NCBI GenBank assembly: GCA_949840935.1
Contig: CATKXX010000001.1
Coordinates: forward strand, 1 to 64,000
Direction of reading: 5' to 3'
From: an uncultured Acetatifactor sp.
GTDB lineage: Bacteria; Bacillota; Clostridia; Lachnospirales; Lachnospiraceae
Length of the DNA stretch: 64,000 nt
Below the pieces are notes generated by a model that worked only from the letters and a program-made list of their open reading frames with translations, did not search any database and had not been told where the DNA came from. The translations under genes were made by a program, and so were the position numbers. Below are positions 25,560 to 34,611 of the stretch, one piece after another; position 1 is the first letter of the stretch, and every line of letters begins with the position of its first letter.

Positions 25560-26323
25560 TACTTTCAGACTTTGCACTTATAGCTTCCAATACGGCGAGG
25601 ACAAAGGCATATATCCAGATCATGGCAGGACGGGGGCTTTTTCCGTCAGCCTGTATCGTTTACGCGGAGGATATGGATGTACTTTACCGGGAGAGCAGGG
25701 ATTATACAGGCTCCATGGACATGGGGGATTATTTTAACCGTGATATCCCATTGCTCACCTTGATGGATCATTTTTCCATGAAGTATATTGTTGTGAAAGA
25801 TAAGGACATCAATTCTGATAGCATGATCGAATGCATTCGGGGGCTTCCGCAGACTTATTTTATTTATTCGGGATATGGAGGAGCCATACTGAAATCGACT
25901 CTGTTTCAGCTGGGAAAGAATTTTCTGCATGTCCATGCGGGAATACTGCCGGAGTACCGGGGGTCTACGACCGCCTATTACAGCATCTTAAAGGAGGGCT
26001 GTCTGGGGGCTACGGCAATCTTCCTGAATGAAAAGATTGACGAGGGCCGGATGATCTGCCGGAAAAGGTTTGCGCTGCCGGAAGAAACGGTAGATATTGA
26101 TTATATTTATGAACCTTATATCAGGGCGCAGGTCCTGCTGATGGCGCTGGAATATTATGTGAAACATGGCAGGTTTGATGTCCAGGGGCAGTCGGATGAA
26201 AATGCGGAGACCTATTACATTATTCATCCTGTTTTAAAGCATCTTGCCCTAAATTATGTCAGGGAGGGGTTTCATGAAGATTGTGTTGTTCACACAGAGA
26301 GTAGAGATAGTAGAAAGCTATAA
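25556..26323 (+). CDS. formyltransferase-fold protein with altered catalytic Asn
   Basis: A 255-aa protein whose residues about 85-200 match the formyl-tetrahydrofolate-dependent transferase domain: FLHVHAGILPEYRGSTTAYYSILKEG and LNEKIDEGRMI. The family triad is Asn-x-His plus Asp. Here His127 and Asp162 are present at normal spacing, but the Asn position is His125. It is coupled to the switchable gene upstream by an ATGA overlap and overlaps the amidotransferase-like gene by about 50 nt. It may formylate an amino sugar of the glycan, or act on the phosphoramidate; the changed residue leaves the chemistry open. No methyltransferase like Cj1419/Cj1420 is in the window. Confidence 0.78.
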   Translation: MILSDFALIASNTARTKAYIQIMAGRGLFPSACIVYAEDMDVLYRESRDYTGSMDMGDYFNRDIPLLTLMDHFSMKYIVVKDKDINSDSMIECIRGLPQTYFIYSGYGGAILKSTLFQLGKNFLHVHAGILPEYRGSTTAYYSILKEGCLGATAIFLNEKIDEGRMICRKRFALPEETVDIDYIYEPYIRAQVLLMALEYYVKHGRFDVQGQSDENAETYYIIHPVLKHLALNYVREGFHEDCVVHTESRDSRKL

Positions 26324-26894
26324 GGAGAGAAGGGACTGTGCGGACCAGCGCATAGCGGAATTTATCAGCGCGGCCGGTTTCCTGCCGGTTCCGGTTCCGA
26401 ACAATGGGGATACAGCGGAAAGCCTTGTGGGGGAATTAAAGCCGGCGGGGATCGTCCTGACAGGCGGTAACAGCCTGGCCGCATACGGAGGAAATGCCCC
26501 GGAGAGGGATCGTGTGGATGAAACGCTGATCAGGGCCGGCATAGAACAGGGAATTCCGGTATATGGGTTCTGCAGGGGGATGCAGTCCATATTGGCGTAT
26601 TTTGGAAATGAGCTGAAGAACGTAACCGGACATGTGGCGGTGAGGCATGATGTCAGCGGTGAGATCAGCAGGAATGTAAACAGCTATCACAACCAGGCGT
26701 GTCTGGAATTAAGGGAAGGCTGCGGGCTTGTGTGTGCGGCGCGGGCGGAAGACGGGATTATTGAGGCGGTAAAGCATACGGATTATCCGATCATGGCGAC
26801 CATGTGGCATCCCGAGAGGGAAGATGGCTTTCATGAGGCGGATCTAAAGATGGTGAGGGATTTATTTTTACAGAAAGGCGGAGTGGAGCGATGA
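26274..26894 (+). CDS. class I glutamine amidotransferase-like gamma-glutamyl-CDP-amidate hydrolase (Cj1417 type)
   Basis: A 206-aa GATase1 enzyme. The ATG at 26274 has AGGGAGGGG in front. The triad is visible: nucleophile Cys100 in YGFCRGMQ, and His179 with Glu181 in MWHPERED. Also seen are the oxyanion-type LTGGNSLAAYGG and the adjacent RDRVDETLIRAG. There is no synthase partner for anthranilate, CTP or GMP. In Campylobacter Cj1417 cleaves gamma-glutamyl-CDP-amidate to glutamate and CDP-phosphoramidate; the neighbours here supply the other steps. It overlaps the cytidylyltransferase gene by ATGA. Confidence 0.87.
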   Translation: MKIVLFTQRVEIVESYKERRDCADQRIAEFISAAGFLPVPVPNNGDTAESLVGELKPAGIVLTGGNSLAAYGGNAPERDRVDETLIRAGIEQGIPVYGFCRGMQSILAYFGNELKNVTGHVAVRHDVSGEISRNVNSYHNQACLELREGCGLVCAARAEDGIIEAVKHTDYPIMATMWHPEREDGFHEADLKMVRDLFLQKGGVER

Positions 26895-27670
26895 AAGCGA
26901 TTATTTTGGCAGCAGGCCAGGGGACAAGGTTAAAGAAGTATACGGAGAATCTGCCGAAGGGGATGCTCTCCTTTGACGGCAAGACGATCATAGAGCGCCA
27001 GATAGAGATGTACAGGGCCCAGGGGCTGGACAAGATCATTGTTGTCAGAGGCTTTGCGGCGGACAGGATTGATTATGACGGCGTCACCTATTATACCAAC
27101 GAAGATTACGCGAATACCAATATGGTGGAGTCCCTTATGGCGGCAAGGGAAGAATTTGATGATGATATTATAGTGAGTTATTCCGATATCCTGTTTGAGG
27201 AGAACATGTTGAAGACAATGCTTTCGTCCAAAGCGGAATTTGGCGTTGCCGTGGATGATAACTGGCAGGCGTATTGGGAAAAGCGCTATGGCAGGGTGGA
27301 CTTTGACACAGAGAGCCTGGCGATTGACGCAAACGACAATATAACGGAGCTTGGCCTGGAAAGCCCTGAGCTTTCAGCGATTGACGCAAGATATATAGGG
27401 CTGCTCAGGTTTTCAAAAGGCGGGCTGTCAAAAATAGAAGCGATTCTGGAGGATGCCTACAAAAACTATCAGGATAAGCCCTGGCAGCAGTCGGGAAAAA
27501 CCGTCAGGAAGGCGTATATGACCGACCTGCTCAATGCGCTGATCGAAGCGGGGGAACAGGTAAAGGCCATACACTTCACCAATGGATGGATTGAGTTTGA
27601 TACTAATGAGGATTACGAGAATGCCTGTGAGTGGGTAAAGGACGGATCGATTCGGGAGCTGATCCGGTAG
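26891..27670 (+). CDS. LicC-like cytidylyltransferase, phosphoglutamine cytidylyltransferase (Cj1416 type)
   Basis: A Rossmann-type nucleotidyltransferase (259 aa). The N-terminus MKAIILAAGQGTRLKK has GxGTR and the following PKGML Lys; SYSDILFEE carries the metal Asp, and GWIEFDTNEDYENA closes the active site as in LicC/Cj1416. LicC itself makes CDP-choline, but no choline kinase, choline transporter or LicD is present, while the phosphoramidate partners are. It would therefore join CTP and L-glutamine phosphate. It is the last enzyme of the coupled operon block and is followed by a switchable GlfT2-like gene. Confidence 0.86.
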   Translation: MKAIILAAGQGTRLKKYTENLPKGMLSFDGKTIIERQIEMYRAQGLDKIIVVRGFAADRIDYDGVTYYTNEDYANTNMVESLMAAREEFDDDIIVSYSDILFEENMLKTMLSSKAEFGVAVDDNWQAYWEKRYGRVDFDTESLAIDANDNITELGLESPELSAIDARYIGLLRFSKGGLSKIEAILEDAYKNYQDKPWQQSGKTVRKAYMTDLLNALIEAGEQVKAIHFTNGWIEFDTNEDYENACEWVKDGSIRELIR

Positions 27671-27728
27671 TATAGCGATGGAAAAGGGAAACCGGAATAC
27701 GCAGGCCGGGGAAGGGGACAGTATTGTT

Positions 27729-29538
27729 ATGTACAAGCTGCAGAAAATTCTGACAAACGGTTTTATTGAAATAGACGATACCCGGCATATGTATTACAGG
27801 AGTTCGGATGCCATTTATAGCGGGGCTTGCGGGGAAAGTGTTCTGCATAAAGACAATCAGTACGAGTTTTTTACATATTTTAATTCTCTTTCCGTGGAAA
27901 AATGGAAGAAATATACTTATGCGGAACGTTTTTACCTGGTGCTGGATGGGGGGGGGCACTTTCACCATAGACCTGTTCGGGCACTATGGCGAAAGGAAAT
28001 CGGATATCAAGAAGGAATGGCTGGGAAGCTATGATTTTGTCCTGCAGGAGAGGACACAGATCGTTTTGCCTTATCCTGTTGAGATGCGGAGTACGGTGGC
28101 AGCTTTTCAGATCAGGACAAGTGAAAAGACTTTTATCTATGACGCTTATTATGCTGCAGAAGTGGAAGAAGATAAAATATCTTCGCCGTACATAGCACTT
28201 ATAACGACTACCTTCAGGAAAGAATCTTACATAAACAGGAATATCAGCTTGTTGAAGAAGCACCTTTTTTCCGATCCCGTGTATGCGCCGTCATTTTTCT
28301 GGGACATTGTGGATAATGGGGGGACACTTCCGGAGCAGACAGACTATGATCAGAATATCAGGGTTTTTCACAACAAGAATACCGGAGGTGCGGGCGGATT
28401 TGCAAGGGGCATGATAGAGGCATTAAAACAACCGGAAAGGCCTACGCATATTTTGTTAATGGATGATGACGTAATATTTTCACCGGAAAGCTTTAAACGC
28501 ATCTATAAGCTGCTGAGTATTATGAGGCCCCAGTATCAAAATTATTTTATCAGCGGAGCCATGTTGAATATGGGACAGCCGAATATTCAGCATGAAGATG
28601 TCGGTATCCTGGATCCGTTTGGAGCACATGGGCCTGCAAAACCGAGATATGACCTGAACAAATGGGACAGTGTCATTTTAAATGAAACCATGCTTCCGGC
28701 AGATGTTCATCAGTATAGCGGATGGTGGTTCTGCTGTATTCCGGGAACGAAAGTGGATATGGATAATCTCCCCATGCCTTTTTTCGTCAGGGGGGATGAT
28801 GTGGAATATTCTATTCGCAGCCATACAGGCTTTCTTACAATGAATGGAATCTGCATCTGGCATGAGGGCTTTGAAAATAAATTTTCCGGCGCCCTGGAAT
28901 TATACCAGGTGCATCGGAACGATCTGGTCATACAGGCAATACATAAAGAAATGTCAGATATCCCGGTGGTTAAGAGGATCCAGGATCTGTTCTGGCAGGA
29001 AATGTATAAGTTTAATTATAAGGGAGCGGCGCTGCTGCTGGACGCTGTGGAGGACTATCTGAAGGGCCCTGAATATATAATGGGGCTGGATGGCCGGCAA
29101 TGTATGCAGGATAAGCGGGAGAAGGATAATCAGCTTTTTGATATTACGGCGGAAGTGGAAAAGCTGATTGATTATGAGAATCTGTATGTCTATAAACCAT
29201 TGGGAAAACTTATAAAATTTTTATATGATTATTCCTGTAACGGGCACAGGATCCCACTGATCTCCTTGAGAAGGAAGAAGGGAATCATACCGTATGGATG
29301 GGGCTATTATCAGAGAAAGCAGTGCTTTACAAGGGTGAATTATGCAATAGACCCTATAAATCATAAATATGCAATCTATCGACGTTCGGACAGGCTGTTC
29401 CGCGAATTGAAGCAGAGGTATAAGCTTGTTATGAAGGAATATGAGGAAAACAACGCCAGGGTCGCGGAATCATATCGCGCGCGGTCAAAAGAAATGAGGA
29501 GCGGGCCGTTCTGGGAAAAATATTTGGAGATTGGCTGA
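27729..29538 (+). CDS. phase-variable GlfT2-like glycosyltransferase 3 (OFF in this assembly)
   Basis: Full-length homolog of the gene at 13805 that is split by a frameshift at a run of nine G. The first 73 codons (MYKLQKILTNGF, then FFTYFNSLSVEKWKKYTYAERFYLVLDG) align with residues 1-80 of the paralog; from 27957 the matching sequence TFTIDLFGHYGERKSDIKKEW continues in another frame through LMDDDVIF, RGDDVEYSIR and IIPYGWGYYQRKQC to 29538. Removing one G (eight G) gives a 602-aa enzyme. ATG 27729 fits the paralog N-terminus better than ATG 27678. As read here the gene would give a truncated peptide ending near 28034. Function: inverting GT-A transferase, galactofuranosyl-like by family. Confidence 0.88.
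27948..27956 (+). repeat. poly-G tract (9 G), frame OFF
   Basis: Nine G at codons 74-76. Upstream frame continues as GGGH then junk; downstream GT frame needs one G fewer. The comparison with the intact paralog (VLDGKGKF) shows that the correct reading is VLDGGGTF, i.e. eight G. Confidence 0.95.
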
Positions 29539-29578
29539 GGGTGGAGACGAATTTTAGAAATATTCAGGAAATCATAAT

Positions 29579-32254
29579 ATGAAGGAGCAAGTATCTATAA
29601 TGCCGAAAAAGTATGATGTAGGAATAATGGGGGTATGGGTCGGTTGCAATTATGGAAGCATTGCGACTTATTATGCATTAAACAGGATAATAACTTCAAT
29701 GGGATATTCTGTTCTTATGATTGACAAACCGAGAGTCACAAGCGGGCAGGACGTTGAACTTACGGAGACTCATTCCAGGAAGTTTGCCCGGGAGCACTAT
29801 AATATCAGCAAATCTTATAAACTTGAGGAATTGAAAGAGCTCAACGATATCTGCGATACCTTTGTCATTGGCTCCGACCAGGTATGGAATTATGGCATAA
29901 ATCAATATTTTGGAAAGAGCTACTACTTTGATTATGTAGAAGAATCAAAGAAGAAAATAGCGTATGCGAGCTCCTTTGGGCATGGCATAGACTTTGCGCC
30001 TGAAAAGGAGATTGCAGCTATTTCAGAATACATGAGGAGATTTGACGCTGTTTCTGTGAGGGAATCGGATGGGGTCAGGCTTTTGCGCGATGTATACGGA
30101 ATCAGGGGACAACAGGTGTTGGATCCGGTTTTCCTGGCAGACAGGGAAATTTTCGATGAGCTGGCGGAGAAAGCGGAATTTTGCGAGACAGAACCGTATA
30201 TAGCAACCTATATCCTCGACCCTACCCCTGCTAAAAGAGCCGCCATGCTGCATGTGGCGGAAAGATCAGGCTATAAGCTGATAAATATGCTCGACGGCCT
30301 TCCCTGGCTTTATGATGAGAACCGGAAAAAGCTGGGAATGGATGCGGCAGAGAATGTTACAGTGAAAGAATGGATTTCCGTTATTAAGAACAGCGAATTC
30401 GTTATAACGGATTCTTGTCACGGGGTCAGTTTTGCCCTGCTTTATGAGAAAAATTTTATCCCCTTCACAAATAAGAAAAGAGGATATTCCCGTTTTAAAT
30501 CATTGGCGGATCTGTTTGGATTTGCAGACCGGCTGATCACTGTCCCTGAAGCTGTTATAAACAATGATGCTGTTCTGGAACCAATGGATTATACAAAGAT
30601 CAATGCCATTATGGCGGAGGAAAAAGCAAGATGCGGTAAATGGCTCAAGCATGCATTGGAAACGCCAAAGGAAAGACTTGAAAGAGTATCCTTTCCGCGC
30701 AATATCACTATTGACCTGAAGAAGACATTCTGTACCGGCTGTGGAGCCTGTGTCAGCGTCTGTCCGCATCATGCACTGTCATTGCAGCCGGACGAGTTTG
30801 GATACTACAGGGCAGAAGTTGATTATGATAAATGTACGGGATGCGGTCTGTGCATAAGGACATGCCCTGCGTTATCACTGCCGGAAAATAATAATTCCAG
30901 GGAGCCCGATCTGTATGAGTTTATAGCAGCTGACGAAAAAATACTGAACGACAGCTCCAGTGGAGGAATCTTCTCACTGCTGGCGGCAGAGGCATTTAAC
31001 AGGAATGGGGTTGTTGCGGGTGCGGCATGGAGAGACGATTTTACGGTAGCGCATATATTGATTGAAAAGGCAGAAGACCTGAATAAGTTACAGAAATCAA
31101 AATATCTGCAGAGTTATATGGGGGATATTTTCCGCAGGGTAAAGGAAAAGCTCGACAATCATGTCTTTGTGCTTTTCAGCGGCTGCCCATGCCAGATTGC
31201 CGGCCTGAAGGCATATCTGGGCAAGGATTACACCAATTTGATCAAGGTGGATCTGCTGTGCGGAAATTCTCCTTCTGCAATGTTTTTCAGAAAGTATATT
31301 GAGGAGGATTTCCCGGAGGGGCTTGAAAAGTATGTTTTTCGCCATAAAGTGCAGGGATGGAACAGCGACTGTGTTACTGTCGCTGTCACTACTGACAGAA
31401 CGGAAGTAAGGCGGGGCGGAAAACAGGATAATTATCAGCGCGTTTACCATAATCACACTATGTGTTCCCCGCATTGTGAGAAGTGTAAGTACCAGTCAGT
31501 CCCGAGATTTGGGGATCTGACCATAGGGGATTTCTGGGGCATCGGGAAAAGGGATGATTCCATAGATACTGCAAAAGGGGTTTCGGCAGTATTATGTAAC
31601 AATGATAAAGGCAGGAGATTCTTTGAAAGTATTTCTTCAGAGAAATCCGCTGTGAAAAAGAAAGTCCCCTTGAGCTGGCTGGGCGGAAATGGTTATGCCA
31701 TAAATGGCAGCCACAATTACTGTTCGCCGAACAGGGACGACTTTTATAAGGCAATTAAGACCATGCCATTTTCAAAGGCCGTAAATTATGCCCTGAAGCC
31801 TGGCCATGGAATATACCCGGAGCAGGGATTTTTCAACTATTCTGCCCCAGGGGTTCATTTCAGCTTCGATCCGGCTGTGTGGGAAGAAAATTACATCAAT
31901 GGCGTTACGGTACTTTCCACAAGAACGGCTCAGCCTAAGACAGGCCAATACTGTACTTTATCATTGCCGGGGATACTGAAAGCGGAGTGCAAATATAAGT
32001 TTAAAATAAAATTCAAAATAAAGACGGATTCGCAGGAGATTAACTTCCATGTAAAGGATTCCGGAAGCAAATATTACCAGGTGATATGTACACACAAGGT
32101 ATCCTCCGGGGACAGGGATGACTGGGTATCCATAGAGAGGGAATTTGTCCCTGACTGCGCGTTTTATGATGAATTTATGATCGGAGCATCCCAGCTCAAA
32201 GGGAATGAGAGGTATATTGCTGTCGAATCCCTGTCCATAGTGGAAAGTGTGTAA
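29579..32254 (+). CDS. polysaccharide pyruvyltransferase - FrhB-type iron-sulfur fusion protein
   Basis: An 891-aa multidomain enzyme. Residues about 10-340 are a polysaccharide pyruvyltransferase domain (CNYGSIATYYAL, VIGSDQVWN, ITDSCHGVSFALLY). At about 380-440 are two 4Fe-4S motifs (FCTGCGACVSVCP and KCTGCGLCIRTCP). At about 455-740 is a coenzyme F420 hydrogenase/dehydrogenase beta-subunit-like domain (SSSGGIFS, FSGCPCQIAGLKAYLG, CSPHCEKCKY). The last 140 residues look like a beta-sandwich. These pairs are usually separate neighbouring genes in capsule loci. Pyruvyl ketal addition with a linked redox step is plausible. An ATG at 29600 with AAGGAG 11 bp before is an alternative start. Confidence 0.88.
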   Translation: MKEQVSIMPKKYDVGIMGVWVGCNYGSIATYYALNRIITSMGYSVLMIDKPRVTSGQDVELTETHSRKFAREHYNISKSYKLEELKELNDICDTFVIGSDQVWNYGINQYFGKSYYFDYVEESKKKIAYASSFGHGIDFAPEKEIAAISEYMRRFDAVSVRESDGVRLLRDVYGIRGQQVLDPVFLADREIFDELAEKAEFCETEPYIATYILDPTPAKRAAMLHVAERSGYKLINMLDGLPWLYDENRKKLGMDAAENVTVKEWISVIKNSEFVITDSCHGVSFALLYEKNFIPFTNKKRGYSRFKSLADLFGFADRLITVPEAVINNDAVLEPMDYTKINAIMAEEKARCGKWLKHALETPKERLERVSFPRNITIDLKKTFCTGCGACVSVCPHHALSLQPDEFGYYRAEVDYDKCTGCGLCIRTCPALSLPENNNSREPDLYEFIAADEKILNDSSSGGIFSLLAAEAFNRNGVVAGAAWRDDFTVAHILIEKAEDLNKLQKSKYLQSYMGDIFRRVKEKLDNHVFVLFSGCPCQIAGLKAYLGKDYTNLIKVDLLCGNSPSAMFFRKYIEEDFPEGLEKYVFRHKVQGWNSDCVTVAVTTDRTEVRRGGKQDNYQRVYHNHTMCSPHCEKCKYQSVPRFGDLTIGDFWGIGKRDDSIDTAKGVSAVLCNNDKGRRFFESISSEKSAVKKKVPLSWLGGNGYAINGSHNYCSPNRDDFYKAIKTMPFSKAVNYALKPGHGIYPEQGFFNYSAPGVHFSFDPAVWEENYINGVTVLSTRTAQPKTGQYCTLSLPGILKAECKYKFKIKFKIKTDSQEINFHVKDSGSKYYQVICTHKVSSGDRDDWVSIEREFVPDCAFYDEFMIGASQLKGNERYIAVESLSIVESV

Positions 32255-32260
32255 AGAGCA

Positions 32261-32682
32261 TCAGGTGGAGGGGCCTTCCTCTTTTAAACGATTAATTTCA
32301 GCTGTGAGGGCGTCCCTTTCAGCCATGAGGGCAGCAATGGTAGCATCCCGCTCCTCCAGCGCTCTTTTCACAGAGCGCTGGATGCGGTAGTATTCTTCGC
32401 GGGCTTCGCACTGAAGGCGGATTTTTTCCTCCTGGGTCAGCTGATAGATAGTGTCGGAAGCGTCTTTGATACAGTTATCATTCTGTGCCAGCATTTTGAT
32501 CTCCTCCCATGTGGTGGATTGAAAGAGGGACGCCCAATAATCGATATGGTATGCCCTGTCTTCTTCCGTTGCCAGATCGGTACGAGTTAAGTTTAACACA
32601 GAAAGGCGCAGTTTGTCACTATATAGCATATGATTTTTAACGTTAAGAAACTGATAGGTTGCGTAAAATTCAGGATATTAGA
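32261..32682 (-). pseudogene. remnant of a PD-(D/E)XK-family transposase/nuclease (PDDEXK_2)
   Basis: A minus-strand fragment in an otherwise plus-strand locus. The readable C-terminal part (YSDKLRLSVLNL, HIDYWASLF, TWEEIKMLAQ and a coiled-coil tail) matches the C-terminal third of Rpn/PDDEXK_2-type transposase-like proteins. The frame is open further upstream (YPEFYATYQFLNVKNH) and stops at about 32683 inside the 5' end of the next gene. The nuclease half with the PD-(D/E)XK residues is gone. It marks an insertion or deletion junction. A product starting at ATG 32629 (122 aa) could still be made. Confidence 0.7.
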
Positions 32683-32691
32683 GAACAGGTA

Positions 32692-34611
32692 ATGCAGATG
32701 AAAACGAATATACGTAGACAGATAAAAAGCTGTCTGACGAGTGGGGGGGGGTATAACCGCCAGAAAGACAGGCCAGTAAGCGACAGCCGTGCATTGCGGG
32801 AGCAGGATGATCAGACGATCATCAGCACCATCGGAATGGCGGAGCTGCCGCTCATCATAGATGTGCTCTACGACAAATATCATGGGAAATATCAGCTGAT
32901 CGATATCGGCGGCGACTGCATGTTCCGCTTTGGCGAGACAAATGTTGCCAACGTGTCTTATCTCGCTACCTATATCCATTTCATTCAGATAGAAAATAAT
33001 GTGCTCAGGATAGAGGGAAATGTTTCATGGCCGGCTGTGCTGAAGGAGCATTTTAAGTTTTATGTGGTGGTAAACGGCAGGGAATACGCCTGCACAATGT
33101 CCGATGCGGGGCTGAATCTGGCCCACGGCGATAGCGGGAGGGTGTATGAGGCCAGGACGGCCTTCCTTTACGAGCAGAGGCTCGACGAGGGGGAAAGCTG
33201 CCAGATTGCCTTCTGCTATGAGTGTGCGGGGATCAGATGCCGGAGCGGTAAGATCAACTCCATGCGCTTTTCCCCTGTGGCGGATGTACTGGAAAATCAA
33301 TATGCGCTGTGCGGAGGCTGGCTTCTACGGGAGGAAGGTAGCCTTATCAGCGTGCGGAAAATTTCAGAGGGGGAGGCGGCGCTCTGCGAGCGCAGGTTCC
33401 GGGGCTCCTTTGCGCCCAGACTGGGGGAGGATGCCATACGCCGTGTCACGGCTGTCCGGGACGGATATTTCCAGAGGAAGGCCGGGCAGGGAAAGGCCGT
33501 CTGGCTGTTTATGGACAGGATTGACAAGGCGGATGACAACGGGGAAGCGTTCTTTGAGTATGTGTGCGGGCGGAAGCCGGAAAATGTGGAATGCTACTTC
33601 GTCATCGACAGGGCTTCCCCCGATTATGAGAGGCTGTCCAGGGTGGGAAACGTAGTCGATGCCCTGTCCACAGAGCACTGCGTATTGCTGCTTTTGGCGG
33701 AGTATATCTTCACGTCCCAGCTGAACGGATGGGTGGAGAATCCCTACGGGGAACTGGAAGAATATTTCCGGGATCTCTGCCACAGGGCGAAAGTGGTCTT
33801 CCTGCAGCACGGGGTTACCAAGGACGATCAGACGAAATGGCTGAACCGGTATTACCAGAACCTTCATGCAGTGGTATGCAGCGCTTCCCTGGAAAAGAAG
33901 GCTTTCCTGGCGGAGCCGTATTTCTATGAGGAGCGGCAGCTCTGGAATACCGGGATGCCGCGGCTGGACAGGCTGTACGACCGCAGTGAGGATTTCATTT
34001 TATTCATGCCTACCTGGCGAAGGGTGCTGATGGAGCAGCGGTGGGATGGGGAAAAGGGTATTTACCGGTGGCATCTGAGGGAGGGCTTTGGGCAGAGCAG
34101 CTATTACCGTTTTTATCATGAGGTGCTTAATGACAGAAAATTCCTGAGAAGGTGCAGAGAGGCGGGATACCGGGTCATCTTTATGCCCCATCCCATTATG
34201 CAGCCATATATCGGGGAATTCCGGCCGGCGGAGGAGGTGCTAGTCCTGCCGTACCATACCAGCTGGCGGGAGCTGATCGCAAAGAGCCGTATCATGGTCA
34301 CAGACTATTCCTCCGCCGCCTTCGACTTTGCGTATCTGAAGAAGCCGGTGGTCTACTGCCAGTTTGACAGGGAGGAATTCTTTGCCTCCCACACGTATAA
34401 AAGAGGCTATTTCGATTATGAGACCATGGGCTTTGGAGAGATTGTGGCCACGAAACGGGAATTCCTCCAGGTGATATTTGATTACCTGGACAACGGATGC
34501 AGAGAAAAGGACAGGTACAGGGAAAGGGTGGAAGCCTTTTACTCCTGGACGGACAAAAGGTGCTGTGAACGGATCTACGGGAGGGTCATGGAAGAAAGAA
34601 ATGGGATATGA
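32692..34611 (+). CDS. CDP-glycerol glycerophosphotransferase family protein (3)
   Basis: A TagF/TagB-type enzyme (about 639 aa). An N-terminal beta-rich region (about 80-215) precedes the catalytic domain (about 270-635): VWLFMDRIDKADDNGEAFFEY, VFLQHGVTKDD with the catalytic His, TWRRVLM, MPHPIMQPY with the second His, and VTDYSSAAFDFAYLKKPVVYC. The start is uncertain: a TTG at 32659 overlaps the transposase remnant, ATG 32692 or 32698 is more likely. A run of nine G at 32743-32751 lies at about codon 18, in frame here. The family transfers glycerol- or ribitol-phosphate from the CDP form to a glycan. The next gene overlaps the 3' end. Confidence 0.88.
   Translation: MQMKTNIRRQIKSCLTSGGGYNRQKDRPVSDSRALREQDDQTIISTIGMAELPLIIDVLYDKYHGKYQLIDIGGDCMFRFGETNVANVSYLATYIHFIQIENNVLRIEGNVSWPAVLKEHFKFYVVVNGREYACTMSDAGLNLAHGDSGRVYEARTAFLYEQRLDEGESCQIAFCYECAGIRCRSGKINSMRFSPVADVLENQYALCGGWLLREEGSLISVRKISEGEAALCERRFRGSFAPRLGEDAIRRVTAVRDGYFQRKAGQGKAVWLFMDRIDKADDNGEAFFEYVCGRKPENVECYFVIDRASPDYERLSRVGNVVDALSTEHCVLLLLAEYIFTSQLNGWVENPYGELEEYFRDLCHRAKVVFLQHGVTKDDQTKWLNRYYQNLHAVVCSASLEKKAFLAEPYFYEERQLWNTGMPRLDRLYDRSEDFILFMPTWRRVLMEQRWDGEKGIYRWHLREGFGQSSYYRFYHEVLNDRKFLRRCREAGYRVIFMPHPIMQPYIGEFRPAEEVLVLPYHTSWRELIAKSRIMVTDYSSAAFDFAYLKKPVVYCQFDREEFFASHTYKRGYFDYETMGFGEIVATKREFLQVIFDYLDNGCREKDRYRERVEAFYSWTDKRCCERIYGRVMEERNGI
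32743..32751 (+). repeat. poly-G tract (9 G), frame ON
   Basis: Nine G encode SGGGY near the N-terminus of the transferase. The frame is open at this length; a slip would abolish translation of the whole catalytic part. Confidence 0.9.

Noticed and set aside
26891..27670. Phosphocholine (lic) pathway
   Set aside because: Only the LicC-like cytidylyltransferase is present; no choline kinase, transporter or LicD, whereas three other phosphoramidate enzymes are adjacent.
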